A stretch of 64,000 nucleotides of DNA from Aurantiochytrium sp. KH105 (Eukaryota > Sar > Bigyra > Thraustochytrida > Thraustochytriidae). Below the pieces are notes generated by a model. The model was not told the origin of the DNA, ran no database searches, and saw only the letters and a list, made by a program, of their open reading frames with translations. The translations under genes and the position numbers were made by a program. The DNA lies in NCBI GenBank assembly GCA_003116975.1, contig BGKB01000012.1:620001-684000 (forward strand). Direction: 5' to 3'. This document shows, piece after piece, positions 35,392 to 45,458 of this stretch (the stretch's first letter is position 1; every line of letters begins with the position of its first letter).

Positions 35392-37659
35392 ATGTCGGAG
35401 GCGCAGCAGAGCATTGGCGAGAAGCGGGCCGCGGAAATCCCGGCCGAAAGCCTCCGCGAAGCCGGGGCCCAGGAGGACGAGGATGACCCGCTTGCAGGAA
35501 TGCCGCGCGGCGAGGTGCGGCCCGACGAAGACGAAGCCGGCGGGCCAGAGGAAGGCAGGTCGAAGCTGTGCATCTTGAACGCAGGCGAGCGCGTCATGAA
35601 CAAGAAGATTAAGCTTGCGCTTGTTCGCAATAACATCAAGTTTCACAAGACCGAAAAGTCCACCAGGATGGCTACCGCCATCGTGTACTTTGATACCAAG
35701 GAGGACATGGAAGCCGCAAGAGAGGCTCTACCCAAGATCAACAACAAGGCGGGCGAGCCATTCAAGGTAGGCGACTACATTCGTGGGTCCACCAAGCTCG
35801 AAGACTTTCAAAACGGCGGCGATGGGCGTGGCGGCAAGCGCAAAAAGGCCCGTCACAACAAGGGACAAGACGACGAGGCCAACGCCCAACCCGAAAAGGA
35901 AAAGACTGCCGCCTCATCGACGATTCCGTGGTCTTCGATCCCTTACGAGGAACAGCTTGTCAAGAAGCAGTTCTGGGCGAGCATGCTCCTTCGCCGCATT
36001 CTCCGCAGACTCATCAAGGCCGAATCCAAGGGGTCCGCCGAGCCCATGGAATGGACTTCACAGGTCCGCGAGCAATTCAACTGCCGGTCCAAGGACGCGA
36101 CCGGTCCGCAGATCGGCGATGATGCATTGAAGACTCGCGTCGGCTTTGTTCCGGGCGCACCGTGCACCTTGGACAAGATCATCGCTTCCCCGGATCAAAC
36201 CGGATACCGCAACAAGTGCACCTTTACGATCGGCAAGGACGCCGAGGATAAAGTTGCCGTTGGCTTTCGCGTCTCCTCCTTCAAACAGGGCTCCGTGCGC
36301 GTAGGACGTCTCGATGACTGTATCCATGTGCCAGCAGCTGCTCGCACCTTTGCCGAGCGTCTCGAGGCCGTCGTGGCTGCTTCGCCGCTGCCAGTCTTTG
36401 ACCTCGAGGAAAAGACTGGCTTTTGGCAAACCTGCACCGTGCGTTACTTTGCCTCTACCAAGTCTCTCTTGGCTTGCCTCGTGGTCTCTGTACGCACCGT
36501 CGCCGACGCCGAGCTCGTTGACGCCGAGCTCAAGCGCGCGACCGACGAACTCGTGGCCGCCGGACCGTACGACGACGCCCCTCTCAAGTCAGTCTCCGTC
36601 ATCAAGCTGGAGAGCGGCCAGAACGCGGGACCCAACGACAAGCCTATATTGCTCCATGGAGAACCTACGATCATTGACCGCGTCGATGGCCTCGACTTTG
36701 AGGTCTCGGCCACCGCCTTTTTCCAAGTCAACTCGGGTGGTGCCGAAGTTCTATTTGACAAGATTCGCGAATGGGCGCAAAACCCTCCGTCCGCGAATGC
36801 CGCCAAGGCTGTCGACAACAACGCTTCCGAGGATGGAAAGGAGGAGAAGGCGGCAGAGCCCGAGGCCAAGGCCGAGGAGAGTCAAGTGTCCGGTGGGGAT
36901 CCGCAAGGTCCCGTGGTCTTTGACGTATGCTGCGGTACCGGAACGATTGGCCTTTGCATGGCGCGTGCGGCCAAACATGTCGTCGGCGTTGACATGGTGG
37001 AAGATGGTATCAAGGATGCGCGTCATAACGCCAAGCTCAACAAGATCTCCAACACCACTTTTGTAGCCTCAAAGATCGAAGACGTGGTGACCGACCTGCT
37101 TCGCGGCCAAGACAGCAATCGGTCGGGCAGCAAGCCGCGCCCTGCCGATTACGTGCCTCCGGAGGGTCTCGAGGAAGCTCGTCAACACATTGTCGATGCT
37201 GGCGAAGCCGGACTCGTCGCCATTGTCGACCCGCCGCGCGCCGGCTTGCACAAGCGCGTCATCCGTGAGCTTCGCGTGTGCAATCACATCACCAACCTCA
37301 TTTACGTGTCGTGCGACGCCAACCTCGCTCTTGATAACTTTGTTGACCTTTGCCGCCGCGAGCACGGCCAGCGCCCGGGAAAGCCTTTTCGTCCCGTGCG
37401 TGCCATTCCCGTCGACCTCTTTCCCCACACCGACCACTGCGAGCTCATTATTCAGTTTGAAAAGATTACGGATGGTCTGACTGACAAGGAGCAAAAGGCC
37501 GCGCAGCGAGCGACTGCTGCGGTCTCTACGGAAGACGACAAGGATAAGCCGGGTGCAGATGTCTCGATGGAGGGTACTGCCGATGTCCCCGATGCAAAGC
37601 CCGTCGCACAAGACACCGCCAAGCCGGACGCCGACGCTGACGCCCCTACGAATGCATAG
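35392..37659 (+). CDS. TRMT2A: tRNA (uracil-5-)-methyltransferase, TRMT2A type
   Basis: The 755-residue protein is a RumA/TrmA-family m5U methyltransferase. An N-terminal RRM-like segment (about residues 55-130) is as in TRMT2A. The catalytic part has a SAM-binding loop FDVCCGTGTIG (about 511-521), the VDPPRAGLH block (about 611-619), the nucleophilic cysteine in YVSCDAN (about 641), and a terminal FPHTDHCELI with the catalytic Glu. FFQVNSGGAEVLF is the usual substrate-side motif. An acidic Lys/Glu-rich insert splits the SAM domain at about 470-505. Another tail of about 65 residues follows the catalytic domain. TRMT2A makes m5U54 in tRNA. The ATG at 35392 opens the protein, with 55 acidic residues before the RRM. 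Confidence 0.92.
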   Translation: MSEAQQSIGEKRAAEIPAESLREAGAQEDEDDPLAGMPRGEVRPDEDEAGGPEEGRSKLCILNAGERVMNKKIKLALVRNNIKFHKTEKSTRMATAIVYFDTKEDMEAAREALPKINNKAGEPFKVGDYIRGSTKLEDFQNGGDGRGGKRKKARHNKGQDDEANAQPEKEKTAASSTIPWSSIPYEEQLVKKQFWASMLLRRILRRLIKAESKGSAEPMEWTSQVREQFNCRSKDATGPQIGDDALKTRVGFVPGAPCTLDKIIASPDQTGYRNKCTFTIGKDAEDKVAVGFRVSSFKQGSVRVGRLDDCIHVPAAARTFAERLEAVVAASPLPVFDLEEKTGFWQTCTVRYFASTKSLLACLVVSVRTVADAELVDAELKRATDELVAAGPYDDAPLKSVSVIKLESGQNAGPNDKPILLHGEPTIIDRVDGLDFEVSATAFFQVNSGGAEVLFDKIREWAQNPPSANAAKAVDNNASEDGKEEKAAEPEAKAEESQVSGGDPQGPVVFDVCCGTGTIGLCMARAAKHVVGVDMVEDGIKDARHNAKLNKISNTTFVASKIEDVVTDLLRGQDSNRSGSKPRPADYVPPEGLEEARQHIVDAGEAGLVAIVDPPRAGLHKRVIRELRVCNHITNLIYVSCDANLALDNFVDLCRREHGQRPGKPFRPVRAIPVDLFPHTDHCELIIQFEKITDGLTDKEQKAAQRATAAVSTEDDKDKPGADVSMEGTADVPDAKPVAQDTAKPDADADAPTNA

Positions 37660-37775
37660 ATTTTGGTCAACCTCGATCGCGTCTCCTTTTTCTATTTCTT
37701 CTTTCTTTTTTGCTTTCTGTGAATGCCATGCTCTCATTTCTCTGACATTATCTTTTTACATGTCCTTTATCGGGT

Positions 37776-39758
37776 CTACTTTTCGCCAGCACCTACGTAG
37801 ACGTGGAAGTCATCCTGAACAGCCTCAAAGTCGATAGCCTCGACATCGAGAAGCGCAGATCTGCTCTGGAGTTCGCGGAGCCCGAGCAAGTGTCCGTGCT
37901 TGGCCTTGGAACCTTGCTGACATGCCGAAAGGACGGCACCAAGCTGACTTGAAAGACGTGGCTGCTCAGACCTTTTAGCGTCGGCCCGATCAGGAACGAC
38001 CGATACTTTGCACATCATGCTCGGTGCAGAGGTCTCGAGACGCCCGAGATCGCTTGGATCTTGCCACCATTCCAGCTCCTGGAGATACATGCGAACGAGC
38101 CCGGGTTTCGACGCATAGAACTCGAGCGAATCTGGATCGTGAAGAGCAACGATTTGAGAACGTAATCCAGATGAACTCTCGCCTGTAGGGTCAATGCCAG
38201 AATCCACGAGCCTGGCGCAGCGCCAAAGTTTGCCAGGCGCCGACGGCGGCAGCGAGAGCCGAAAGGTGGTATCTACAGACACACGGATACCGGCATCGCA
38301 CTGAGCGCGTGTGAAAACGGTGGTGCAGGTCGGTGCGTCGTCTGCATCATCGTTTCTCTGCTCGCGCGCGCTGCAGCTGGTACTTGTATCGATGGTGGTG
38401 CCGAGGCAAGCACTAATTATTGTAGCAAAGGCTCCAAGAAAAGCACGCTCGCGCTCGCGCTGCCATGCAAAGACGTCAAAAAGCTCGGGTCCGCGCGTTC
38501 CGCGACGCGTATGGCAGGTCTCTTTCGATCCCCAATCTACTGCGCCCAAAACAACACGAGTGCCCTTGTCGACAAGAAAGACATTTTGGGGCCCGAGCGG
38601 GCTGCGAACCGTAAAGGTACTTTGTTCCAGTAAGTCACACAAGGCGGCCAACGTTTGGGCAAGGATGGCTGCCAAAAGAGGCTGTGACTCTTCCATGGGT
38701 CCGTTGCGATCCAGCAAACTGGCGAGACTTTGACACCCGGGAATGTGCTCGTAGTAAATCTCGGAAGACCGCGAGTAGCCCATCCAGTCCGGAAAGTACG
38801 AAGACAACATGAGCTCACGATGCGCTGCATGACAGTTCAAAGCAAAGGCAATATCGTCATCGCTTGCTTCGGTACTGCCGCGAAGCGTGACCACCTCAAT
38901 GAGAGCGCCACTGCTTGTGCTCGCAAGGGACACCTCGAGCGACTTGTCTTGTGTATGTCTGAGTTTGTCAGAAAGCTTGAGTGGTGATGTGCGTCGTCTT
39001 CCTCGCGCGTCAACGCGAAGCGGCGCCCCACGCACGCGATAGGTGGCACACCGCAGCTCTATATCTTGACATCGTGTTTGTTGAAAGGCAAATGGCGTGG
39101 GGTCGCATCGCTGTCCATTTCGGCGAGGGGATGTGGCCTGAAGAATAAAGTCGCTGTGCTGAGCTTGCGCGAGTGCTTGCACGGGTTCTTGCAAGCTGTC
39201 GAGGTCTTTGTGTAAAACGATGGCCATTTCGATCATTTGTCGTGTTTGTGTGGCATCAGGGGCCCAATCTTCGACAACGCGACCGAGCGCGGCAATTTGT
39301 TGTTTTGCTGTTGTGAGTGCACGCCGTGCTTCGAGGACGGGATCGCCTTCGAGCTGGTCAGCAAAGTCCTGACGCAAAAAGCGACAGACATCCTCGAATG
39401 TTATATCCTCGCCATTGGATCCAAAGGGCCGCGTGCGCGTCCAGACAGACTTGCACCATGCTTTTGCGTTGTTCGTGTCCGCCTTCTTGGTCCAGGACTC
39501 TGATGCACTCGCGCGCCGTTGCTGCTGCTTATGTTGCGCGTGTCGCGTAGCAGTGCGAATGGCCAAGTCGTCGTTAAAATCCTCATCAATGTTTTTGTCG
39601 TCGTCGTCGTCATCGTCGTCGCCGAAAGGATCGTCGTGGGCGTCAAGCAGGCCCGTGGCCACGAGTCGTCGTGTGAAGGCGTCCCATTCTTCACGACACG
39701 TGATGCGTCCGGGTAGGCTCAAGCACGACGCCTCAAAGGCCTCCTGTAGCGTATCCAT
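37776..39758 (-). CDS. Protein with a degenerate protein-kinase-like domain
   Basis: The 660-residue protein has an acidic N-terminal stretch (FGDDDDDDDDKN) and a helical middle. The region at about residues 300-430 looks like a kinase C-lobe that has lost catalysis. YYEHIPGCQSLASLLDR resembles the hinge/alpha-D region. VRSPLGPQNVFLV stands where HRDLKPxNILL is expected, keeping the Asn. GAVDWGS stands where DFG is expected. No lysine-bearing VAIK strand is evident. A long C-terminal part of unknown type follows. Residual layout resembles GCN2-like or SCY1-like pseudokinases. The ATG at 39758 is preferred because the upstream frame runs into a homopolymer tract. If correct it is probably a scaffold rather than an enzyme. 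The family call is inference. Confidence 0.5.
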   Translation of the reverse strand: MDTLQEAFEASCLSLPGRITCREEWDAFTRRLVATGLLDAHDDPFGDDDDDDDDKNIDEDFNDDLAIRTATRHAQHKQQQRRASASESWTKKADTNNAKAWCKSVWTRTRPFGSNGEDITFEDVCRFLRQDFADQLEGDPVLEARRALTTAKQQIAALGRVVEDWAPDATQTRQMIEMAIVLHKDLDSLQEPVQALAQAQHSDFILQATSPRRNGQRCDPTPFAFQQTRCQDIELRCATYRVRGAPLRVDARGRRRTSPLKLSDKLRHTQDKSLEVSLASTSSGALIEVVTLRGSTEASDDDIAFALNCHAAHRELMLSSYFPDWMGYSRSSEIYYEHIPGCQSLASLLDRNGPMEESQPLLAAILAQTLAALCDLLEQSTFTVRSPLGPQNVFLVDKGTRVVLGAVDWGSKETCHTRRGTRGPELFDVFAWQRERERAFLGAFATIISACLGTTIDTSTSCSAREQRNDDADDAPTCTTVFTRAQCDAGIRVSVDTTFRLSLPPSAPGKLWRCARLVDSGIDPTGESSSGLRSQIVALHDPDSLEFYASKPGLVRMYLQELEWWQDPSDLGRLETSAPSMMCKVSVVPDRADAKRSEQPRLSSQLGAVLSACQQGSKAKHGHLLGLRELQSRSALLDVEAIDFEAVQDDFHVYVGAGEK

Positions 39759-40093
39759 CCTCAACAAGGAGAGGGGGGGGGGGGGGGGGGGGTGGGGAGG
39801 GGGGGGGGATCTCCGCAGCGTTGCCGCCGTCGCTGTCACACCAGCGCGGTTATGTCCTTGAAGAAGGCGGAAACGACCAGCTCTTGCTCATGCTTTACGC
39901 TTCGGGCTTCATGCTTCATACAGGCTTGGCTTGACTGTGAGTCCGTTACGATGGACACATGAATTGTGTCCCCCAAGACGGATCTCTCTGTCGAGAGAAC
40001 TGCCTGATTTGTGAGCTTTTGCATTTGCTTTTGCTTCTGCTTCTGATCATGGCGAGGAGGAGTACAAAAATAATAGGCCTAGGTTTTTTTCTT
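39759..40093. other. Short intergenic stretch with TAGGCCTA palindrome
   Basis: Besides the poly-G tract it holds a TTGCTTC-type repeat near 40025-40045 and a TAGGCCTA palindrome at 40074-40081, 12 bp past the DNAAF6 stop. No gene is seen. Confidence 0.5.
39773..39808. repeat. Poly-G tract upstream of the pseudokinase-like gene
   Basis: About 36 bases of nearly pure G (broken by one T and one A) lie 15 bp from the ATG of the minus-strand gene, so its leader would be poly-C. The length is probably unreliable in sequencing. It can form a G-quadruplex on the plus strand. Confidence 0.9.
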
Positions 40094-40678
40094 TTATTCA
40101 TCGACAATTGGCAAGGTGACGGAGAGCTGCGACTTTTCGGCATCCCATTTTGCGCTCCCCTTGTCGTGGTCGACAGCGTACGGCAAATAGGTCGCAAGAC
40201 GGTAATCTGGTGAGGATAGTACGAGCGACTGGCGCTGAACGTCCAAGTCCAGGTCCTTCATTTGCTGGTTTGGGAGCTTGATCTTGATGACAATTTCGGC
40301 GCAGGAGTTGGAGCTTGGATCGATATCATCCATGCCAAAAAAGACAGTCTCCGCGCCCACGCACTGCTTGTAGACAATGTCGTACTCAGGCTGCGCCCTT
40401 CCATCCTGTGGTGCTTTGAGCGCGGCCACGTGCGCGGTATCGACTTCTTCGTGCGCCCAAATTTCGTCAGTCTCTCGCTCGGCCTCGCCGTCGTTGTCGT
40501 CGCTACCACCACTGTTTTTCCGCTCTTCGTCGGCGAGGGTCACGACTTTGGTGGGCTTGGCGACGAGTCCTGCGGCCTTGTCACCGCCAGAGGTTCCTCG
40601 TGCCTTCTCTTCGAGATCAGCTTTGGCAAAGAGCTCATTGAGCGCGCCAAAGTCTGCCATGGGGTGAGCTGACGCCAT
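40094..40678 (-). CDS. DNAAF6: Dynein axonemal assembly factor 6 (PIH1D3)
   Basis: The 194-residue protein matches PIH1D3/DNAAF6 end to end. The linker PEYDIVYKQCVGAE and the following VFFGMDDIDPSSNSC are characteristic. The C-terminal CS-like domain has EIVIKIKLPNQQMKDLDLDV, then YLPYAVDHDKGSAKWD and LSVTLPIVDE. DNAAF6 works with HSP90 and R2TP-like chaperones in the cytoplasm to preassemble axonemal dynein arms. Its presence shows that the organism builds motile flagella, as expected for a zoosporic protist. The ATG at 40678 gives the family's usual length; the upstream frame has no ATG. The N terminus (MASAHPMADFGALNELF) resembles the animal start. Confidence 0.92.
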   Translation of the reverse strand: MASAHPMADFGALNELFAKADLEEKARGTSGGDKAAGLVAKPTKVVTLADEERKNSGGSDDNDGEAERETDEIWAHEEVDTAHVAALKAPQDGRAQPEYDIVYKQCVGAETVFFGMDDIDPSSNSCAEIVIKIKLPNQQMKDLDLDVQRQSLVLSSPDYRLATYLPYAVDHDKGSAKWDAEKSQLSVTLPIVDE

Positions 40679-40772
40679 CGTTGGCCTTTGCCGTACGATC
40701 CTTGGTAATGATTTGATCAATCTGCTCTTTGGTACCGGTTGTCGACGTTCTGGCTCTGTCAAGTAGAACTCC

Positions 40773-40806
40773 TCCTGGTCCTGGTCCTGGTCCTGGTCCT
40801 GGTCCT
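40773..40806. repeat. (TCCTGG)n hexanucleotide repeat
   Basis: About 5.5 perfect hexamer units lie roughly 100 bp upstream of the DNAAF6 ATG. Confidence 0.9.
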
Positions 40807-41467
40807 GTTTGAGTCAGGTTTTACAGCGCAGCCTGCGTACAACGCCGTGCAGCGCAACGTCCTCGCGCGGCACTCCGTCCCACGCACTTTATCTGCTAAA
40901 GCCAACCACGGGGTCACGTCGACGCGTGCGTGCCAGCCACCTCTGGCCGGTTGCTCGTCTGCAACGTCGGCCCTCCACCACCTCGAACTCTTTCTCCAAC
41001 ACTGCCAGCCTAATGCGCGCGGAGCTCGCAAAGTCTCGTCAACGTCTCGTTTCGGTCGCAGCCCCCCACCTTAACAGCCCTACTTTCCCTTTGCCTGTCC
41101 CTGCACGAATTTAAGGCGGCACTGCGTTTCTCCTTTATTCAGAATATCCTCGACTTCGCAAGTTCGGGGCAAGAACTTCGAGAATATTACCGGCCGCTTC
41201 TATTTTTTTTCCTCGTCCTCCGCGGCGAGTCGGCGCGGGCTCGGAGCCTGAGCGCGAGCGCACTGCGAGTCGCATCGCGGGCGCGCCCTCGGGGCGTGGC
41301 GGGGCGGGGCGGGGCGGGGCGCGCGGTGGTCATGCGCGCAGCTGCAGGCGCCCGAGCCGCCAGCCGGCGGGGCAGACGGAGTAAAGCGGAGGAGAGAGCG
41401 GGCGCCCCTCTTTCGGGGAGCACGAGCAGGGCGCCCCGCACCCACATAAGTGGGTTATAGCGGCGGC

Positions 41468-41580
41468 GCAAGAGGACTATCCGCGGCGCAAGTGCGGCAT
41501 GCGCGGCGGCGGCGGCGCAAGTGCGGAATGGCAGCGCGCAAGTGCAGAATGGCGGCGCGCAAGTGCGGAATGGCGGCGCG
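41468..41580. repeat. 20-bp tandem repeat, about four to five units
   Basis: Units of the form CGCAAGTGCGGAATGGCGGC recur with small changes, upstream of the bZIP gene. A GA run and then a CATC array follow. Confidence 0.85.
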
Positions 41581-41792
41581 GGGGAAAAGAGAGAGAGAGA
41601 GAGAGAGAGAGATTGGCGCGGGCAAATCGGCAAGCGCACCCGCCCCGGCGAGCGGCCGGCGTCGGAGCACGCGGCGCGCGCGCAGGCGGGAGGACGGCGG
41701 GCGGGAGACGGGCGGCGCAGCGCAGCGCAGCGGCCGCGCAGGCAGCGCAGCGCGGCGCGGCGCGCTCGGGCGGTTTTGAACCCCCTGACGTT

Positions 41793-41864
41793 CGTCCATC
41801 CATCCATTCATCCATCCATCCATCCATCCACGCATCCATCCATCCATCCACGCCTCCGTCCATC
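41793..41864. repeat. (CATC)n tetranucleotide repeat
   Basis: About 17 units, with a few single-base variants, lie some 110 bp before the bZIP ATG. Confidence 0.9.
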
Positions 41865-41970
41865 CTCGCTCTCGACCCGACCTGCCCGCGCCCACGCCGC
41901 GCAGGCCGAGTCCGCGCGCCCGGCGCCGCGTCCAGCCCGGCGCCCTCGGCCGGCCCGGCGCGGCGCGGCG

Positions 41971-44736
41971 ATGAGGGCGCAGAGCGGCGGCGCGCAGAGC
42001 CGCGAGGCGGCGGCGCAGCTGCAGCAGCAGCACGCGGTGGCGGCGTGGCACAGCCAGGGGTACGCGAGCATGGCGCCGCCGCGGGTGCACCGCGAGGGCC
42101 CCGGGCCGGCGGTGGTCAAGATGGAGGAGCAGGCGGCGCTGGACAAGGCGCTCTCGCAGCGGCAGAAGAACCGCGAGGCCGTGCGGAATTGCAGGAAACG
42201 CAAAAAGGAGCACGCCATGCAGCTCAAGGAGCGCATCGACGAGCTCGTGGAGGAGAACGCCAAACTCAGGCTCGAGCTACAGCTCGGAACCGAGGGGGCC
42301 AAGGGCGGCAGCGCCAAGGCGACGCCCTTTGCGCGCGCAGATGTCCTCATGTCCGGGGCCGCGTCGTCGTCGTCGCAAGGATCGCCGTACCAACACGGCG
42401 GCCCTGGCGGGGCCCCCGCCGGCGTGGGGCTCGGCGAGGAGCAGGAACTCATTGCAGAAATGCAGGTGCTCGCGCGTAAGGCGCAAGAGGAGCTGGGCGG
42501 AAACCCCTACGCCGCAGCAAACAAGAGCCGTCGCACAGGGACCCCAAAGTCCGAGTCCGAGGCGGCGCTGCGGCGCAAGGTGCAAGTGTACATGGAACGG
42601 CATCAGGACCACGGCCGGGACCGGCAAAAGGCGATCGGCTTCATTCTGGGACGCCTACAGCGGCTCGTGGAACCGGAGGTGCTCACGAAACAATATCTGC
42701 AAATGATGACTTCCGAGGCGGCGCAAACCTCCGAAGAAGACCGCTTGACCAAGAGCCTCATGGCGGAGCTCCAGCTCACGCCAGAGCAACAGCATGAATT
42801 CAATAAGCGGACTCGATATGCGAAGCGGCTACGCACCGAGCTTGACTGCGCCTTTGAAAAGATGGAAAGCATCGTCAAGCGCTGTCGGCGCAATAAAAAA
42901 GTGGGAGACTCCCTGAATGAATTGACCACGATCCTCAAGCCCGAGCAATTCGCCCGCTTCGTGGTCTGGGTGCACAGCAACCCTGCCTGCAAAGACATTC
43001 TCGACGAGCTCTGGGGCAAGCTGCTCACCAAGTGCGATTTGCAAATCAACCAGGAAATCATGGGCACGCCCGCTGCGGTGGACCAGATTAAACGTTTTCA
43101 GGAGAACAGCGCGGCCTTGGCCATCCACTTGTTCTCCATCGCTGGGTCACGTGCTCGCGAGAAGATTGCCAAGCTCTGCGTTCACCCCGAGGTCGTCTTG
43201 GTAGATGCCAATAACAACGTTGACAAACGTGGCGTGCGCGAGGTGACGCGCTACATGGCGTACGTGACCAAGGCATTCGACACGCAATCTTGCGAAAAGA
43301 CGAAAGCGCTCCGTGCTTTTGATGTCGAAGAACGATCGATCATATCAGATCAGCAGGACGACAAGGTCACTGGCACCTGGCGGCTCTCCGGTGTCTACAT
43401 TGGTCGTCTGCGCCCACGACGCAACAACCGGACCTCGGGCCCGCTCAGTGAATCACCTGCGACGCCCTTTGGCTTTGGCAGCGCAAATGCCATTAATGTG
43501 CCAGCTAACGGCTTCTCGCTGCCAAGCTCGGTCATGGGTGCTCCGCGTACGGGGGCCCAGACGGCCGAAATTTCCAGCGCCCGGGGTCTCGGGACCGTCG
43601 AGTCCAACGGCGCGCCCTCCTCACAAGCTTCGAGCTCGCTTCCTTTTCCCAATCCGTCTCCGCGTCACAGCTCGCTCTCCGTCGCGTCAGCTTCGTCAAC
43701 GCCAAGTGGTGCTCCTGAACCGCTTTTGACCAAGGAAGAGCAGAAGCAGCGCACTGTGTCCTTTAATGTGATTGTCGAGTTTAGCTTTGCGGACCCGACC
43801 AAGCCGGAACTTATTACAGAAATGATCATCAGCTGGGACGCGATGAGCCTTGTGGGCCAGCTCGGCCTGCTTCAGTCCCCAACCAAGGGTGTCCTTCCAC
43901 CTCCGAACCTGGCAACTTCACCCCAGGGGGATGAGACCGCCCCCACCGAGGGCCCGGGATCCGCCAAGAATCAAGCTCGGACCGAGGGTCCGGGCGCGCT
44001 GGGCCCAATTGCCACCTCAGAAGCGGGGCCTTTGGGCTCCGGCAAGGAGACCTCGGGTTTTTCGGAGAGAAATGGTGCTGTGGCAGCAAGCGACGCACAC
44101 GCCGAACCGGATCCTGCCGGAGGAACGGCGGAGGACTCTGAGACGGCGGCGAATGGGGCCGATCGCGTGGAGCTCAGCGCAAGCGACGCCGAAGAGGCGC
44201 GCGCATCGGCTCTGCGAAGGCGAAACGCGGCCAACCTCGCAAAGCTGTTCCAGTGCGAGCTTGCCTCGGAGCGCGAGCGCCTCGCGGAGGAGATTCTTGA
44301 CTCCAAGTGCGTTTTTGACGATATTCATATGGGCGTCAAGTACAAGGGCATTCCCGCTTGCCTCACGTATATTCGGCGTTTGCGGCGAGCTTTTCCTAAA
44401 TTTGGTATTGAGGCGACGGTCATAAGGGAGGACGTCGCTTTTCCTCCTCGTTCGAGTCTAACTCCGCGCTATCGTGCAAGTAGTGCCAGCAGTGATGCCT
44501 CCACGACGTCCTCGCGGTCTTCGTCCATTGCTCTAAATGACAAAGTGCTCGAGGTGCGATGGGATATTAACGGGTTTTATGGTGGGGCGCTCGTCGATAC
44601 GCAGCAGCCCTGCAAGTTCGCAGGCCGTGTCTTTGTGTCTACGAACGCGAACTCGTCCCGCATCTCTCATGCCAAGCTCGACATTGTGGCCCAAGATCTT
44701 ATGTTTCAGCTAGGCGTTCTCCAGAAGCCCATGTAA
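41971..44736 (+). CDS. bZIP protein with two SnoaL/NTF2-like domains
   Basis: The 921-residue protein carries a bZIP near the N terminus (about residues 62-110). The basic region [17 protein letters not shown] has the N-x7-R pattern. A short zipper follows with leucines at heptad spacing ([15 protein letters not shown]). A helical region (about 180-370) contains [15 protein letters not shown]. Two segments resemble SnoaL/NTF2-like small-ligand folds: about 390-470 plus 590-630, and about 765-921 ([30 protein letters not shown]). Disordered Ser/Pro/Gly linkers separate them. bZIP factors bind DNA as dimers. The SnoaL-type fold could bind a ligand or mediate dimerisation. The ATG at 41971 is the first good one; the upstream frame is repeat DNA. 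Confidence 0.7.
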   Translation: MRAQSGGAQSREAAAQLQQQHAVAAWHSQGYASMAPPRVHREGPGPAVVKMEEQAALDKALSQRQKNREAVRNCRKRKKEHAMQLKERIDELVEENAKLRLELQLGTEGAKGGSAKATPFARADVLMSGAASSSSQGSPYQHGGPGGAPAGVGLGEEQELIAEMQVLARKAQEELGGNPYAAANKSRRTGTPKSESEAALRRKVQVYMERHQDHGRDRQKAIGFILGRLQRLVEPEVLTKQYLQMMTSEAAQTSEEDRLTKSLMAELQLTPEQQHEFNKRTRYAKRLRTELDCAFEKMESIVKRCRRNKKVGDSLNELTTILKPEQFARFVVWVHSNPACKDILDELWGKLLTKCDLQINQEIMGTPAAVDQIKRFQENSAALAIHLFSIAGSRAREKIAKLCVHPEVVLVDANNNVDKRGVREVTRYMAYVTKAFDTQSCEKTKALRAFDVEERSIISDQQDDKVTGTWRLSGVYIGRLRPRRNNRTSGPLSESPATPFGFGSANAINVPANGFSLPSSVMGAPRTGAQTAEISSARGLGTVESNGAPSSQASSSLPFPNPSPRHSSLSVASASSTPSGAPEPLLTKEEQKQRTVSFNVIVEFSFADPTKPELITEMIISWDAMSLVGQLGLLQSPTKGVLPPPNLATSPQGDETAPTEGPGSAKNQARTEGPGALGPIATSEAGPLGSGKETSGFSERNGAVAASDAHAEPDPAGGTAEDSETAANGADRVELSASDAEEARASALRRRNAANLAKLFQCELASERERLAEEILDSKCVFDDIHMGVKYKGIPACLTYIRRLRRAFPKFGIEATVIREDVAFPPRSSLTPRYRASSASSDASTTSSRSSSIALNDKVLEVRWDINGFYGGALVDTQQPCKFAGRVFVSTNANSSRISHAKLDIVAQDLMFQLGVLQKPM

Positions 44737-45458
44737 ACTTTTTCTTTTCTTTTTGTATATTCTTGTCATCACTTTCTGCTTGCCAGCACGCAGTCTTCGT
44801 TTATATTTTTTTCAAGGGGTGTCGCGAGACACGACTGTGCCCCGCCGGGTCCAATTCCGCTGCAACGGCTTCTATCCGTTGAGGGAAAAAATAAAAAATA
44901 AAATAAAATGGCAAAGCTGGCTTTGACTCACTGTCAGGCTTCAAATTGAAGTCGAACTTGCATCCCATGGTGGAAACGTACTAGCTTATGAAACTTGCCA
45001 CTAAAAGGCAAAAAAAAAGGGTGAAGCTTGCTTTTGGTATAGGCCTATGCCGTCCATTCATTCATTCTTTTATTCCTCCATCCATCTGTCCATCCATCCG
45101 TCCGTCCGTCTGTCGTTAGCGCATAGAGGTGTTGGTTGCGACCTTTCTCATGTCGCTTTCTCAACTCGTGCTGGCTTTCATTGTGAGTTATGTGTCGACT
45201 GAACTCGTTTGTACTACGATCCACAGTGAGTGGCCACGTTAAAGTTCGCATTTACCAATGCTGCTGCTCGTTCAGTAAAGACGCCACAAAGGTGGTTGAC
45301 TTCTTCGTGAAGGAAGGGGAAAGACCCGAGGGGTTGAAGCAGAAGGGGGGGGGGGGTGCAGCAGAATCCCCCAGACGGCGTGACCAAAACAATTGGTGAG
45401 GTGGCGTCGGCGGCGGCGTCGGCGGCAGCGTCGGCGGCGGCGGCGGCAGCTGCGAACA
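44737..45458. other. Intergenic; ATTC/CATC/GTCC repeats and TAGGCCTA palindrome
   Basis: This is the 3' flank of the bZIP gene and the leader of the channel gene. It contains A-rich tracts near 44885-44910, TAGGCCTA at 45040, a mixed ATTC/CATC/GTCC tetranucleotide tract at 45052-45113, a poly-G run at about 45346, and a GGCGGC array just before the ATG. No gene is seen. Confidence 0.55.

Larger units (their letters stand above)
40679..41970. other. 1.3-kb divergent region between DNAAF6 and bZIP genes, repeat-rich
   Basis: It contains a TCCTGG hexamer array at 40773-40806, a GGGGC array at about 41299-41325, a run of 20-bp units around CGCAAGTGCGGAATGG at about 41468-41580, a GA dinucleotide run at about 41589-41612, and a CATC array at about 41793-41864. 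Promoters of both flanking genes must lie here. Long open frames on both strands are GC- and repeat-driven and are not called. Confidence 0.55.
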
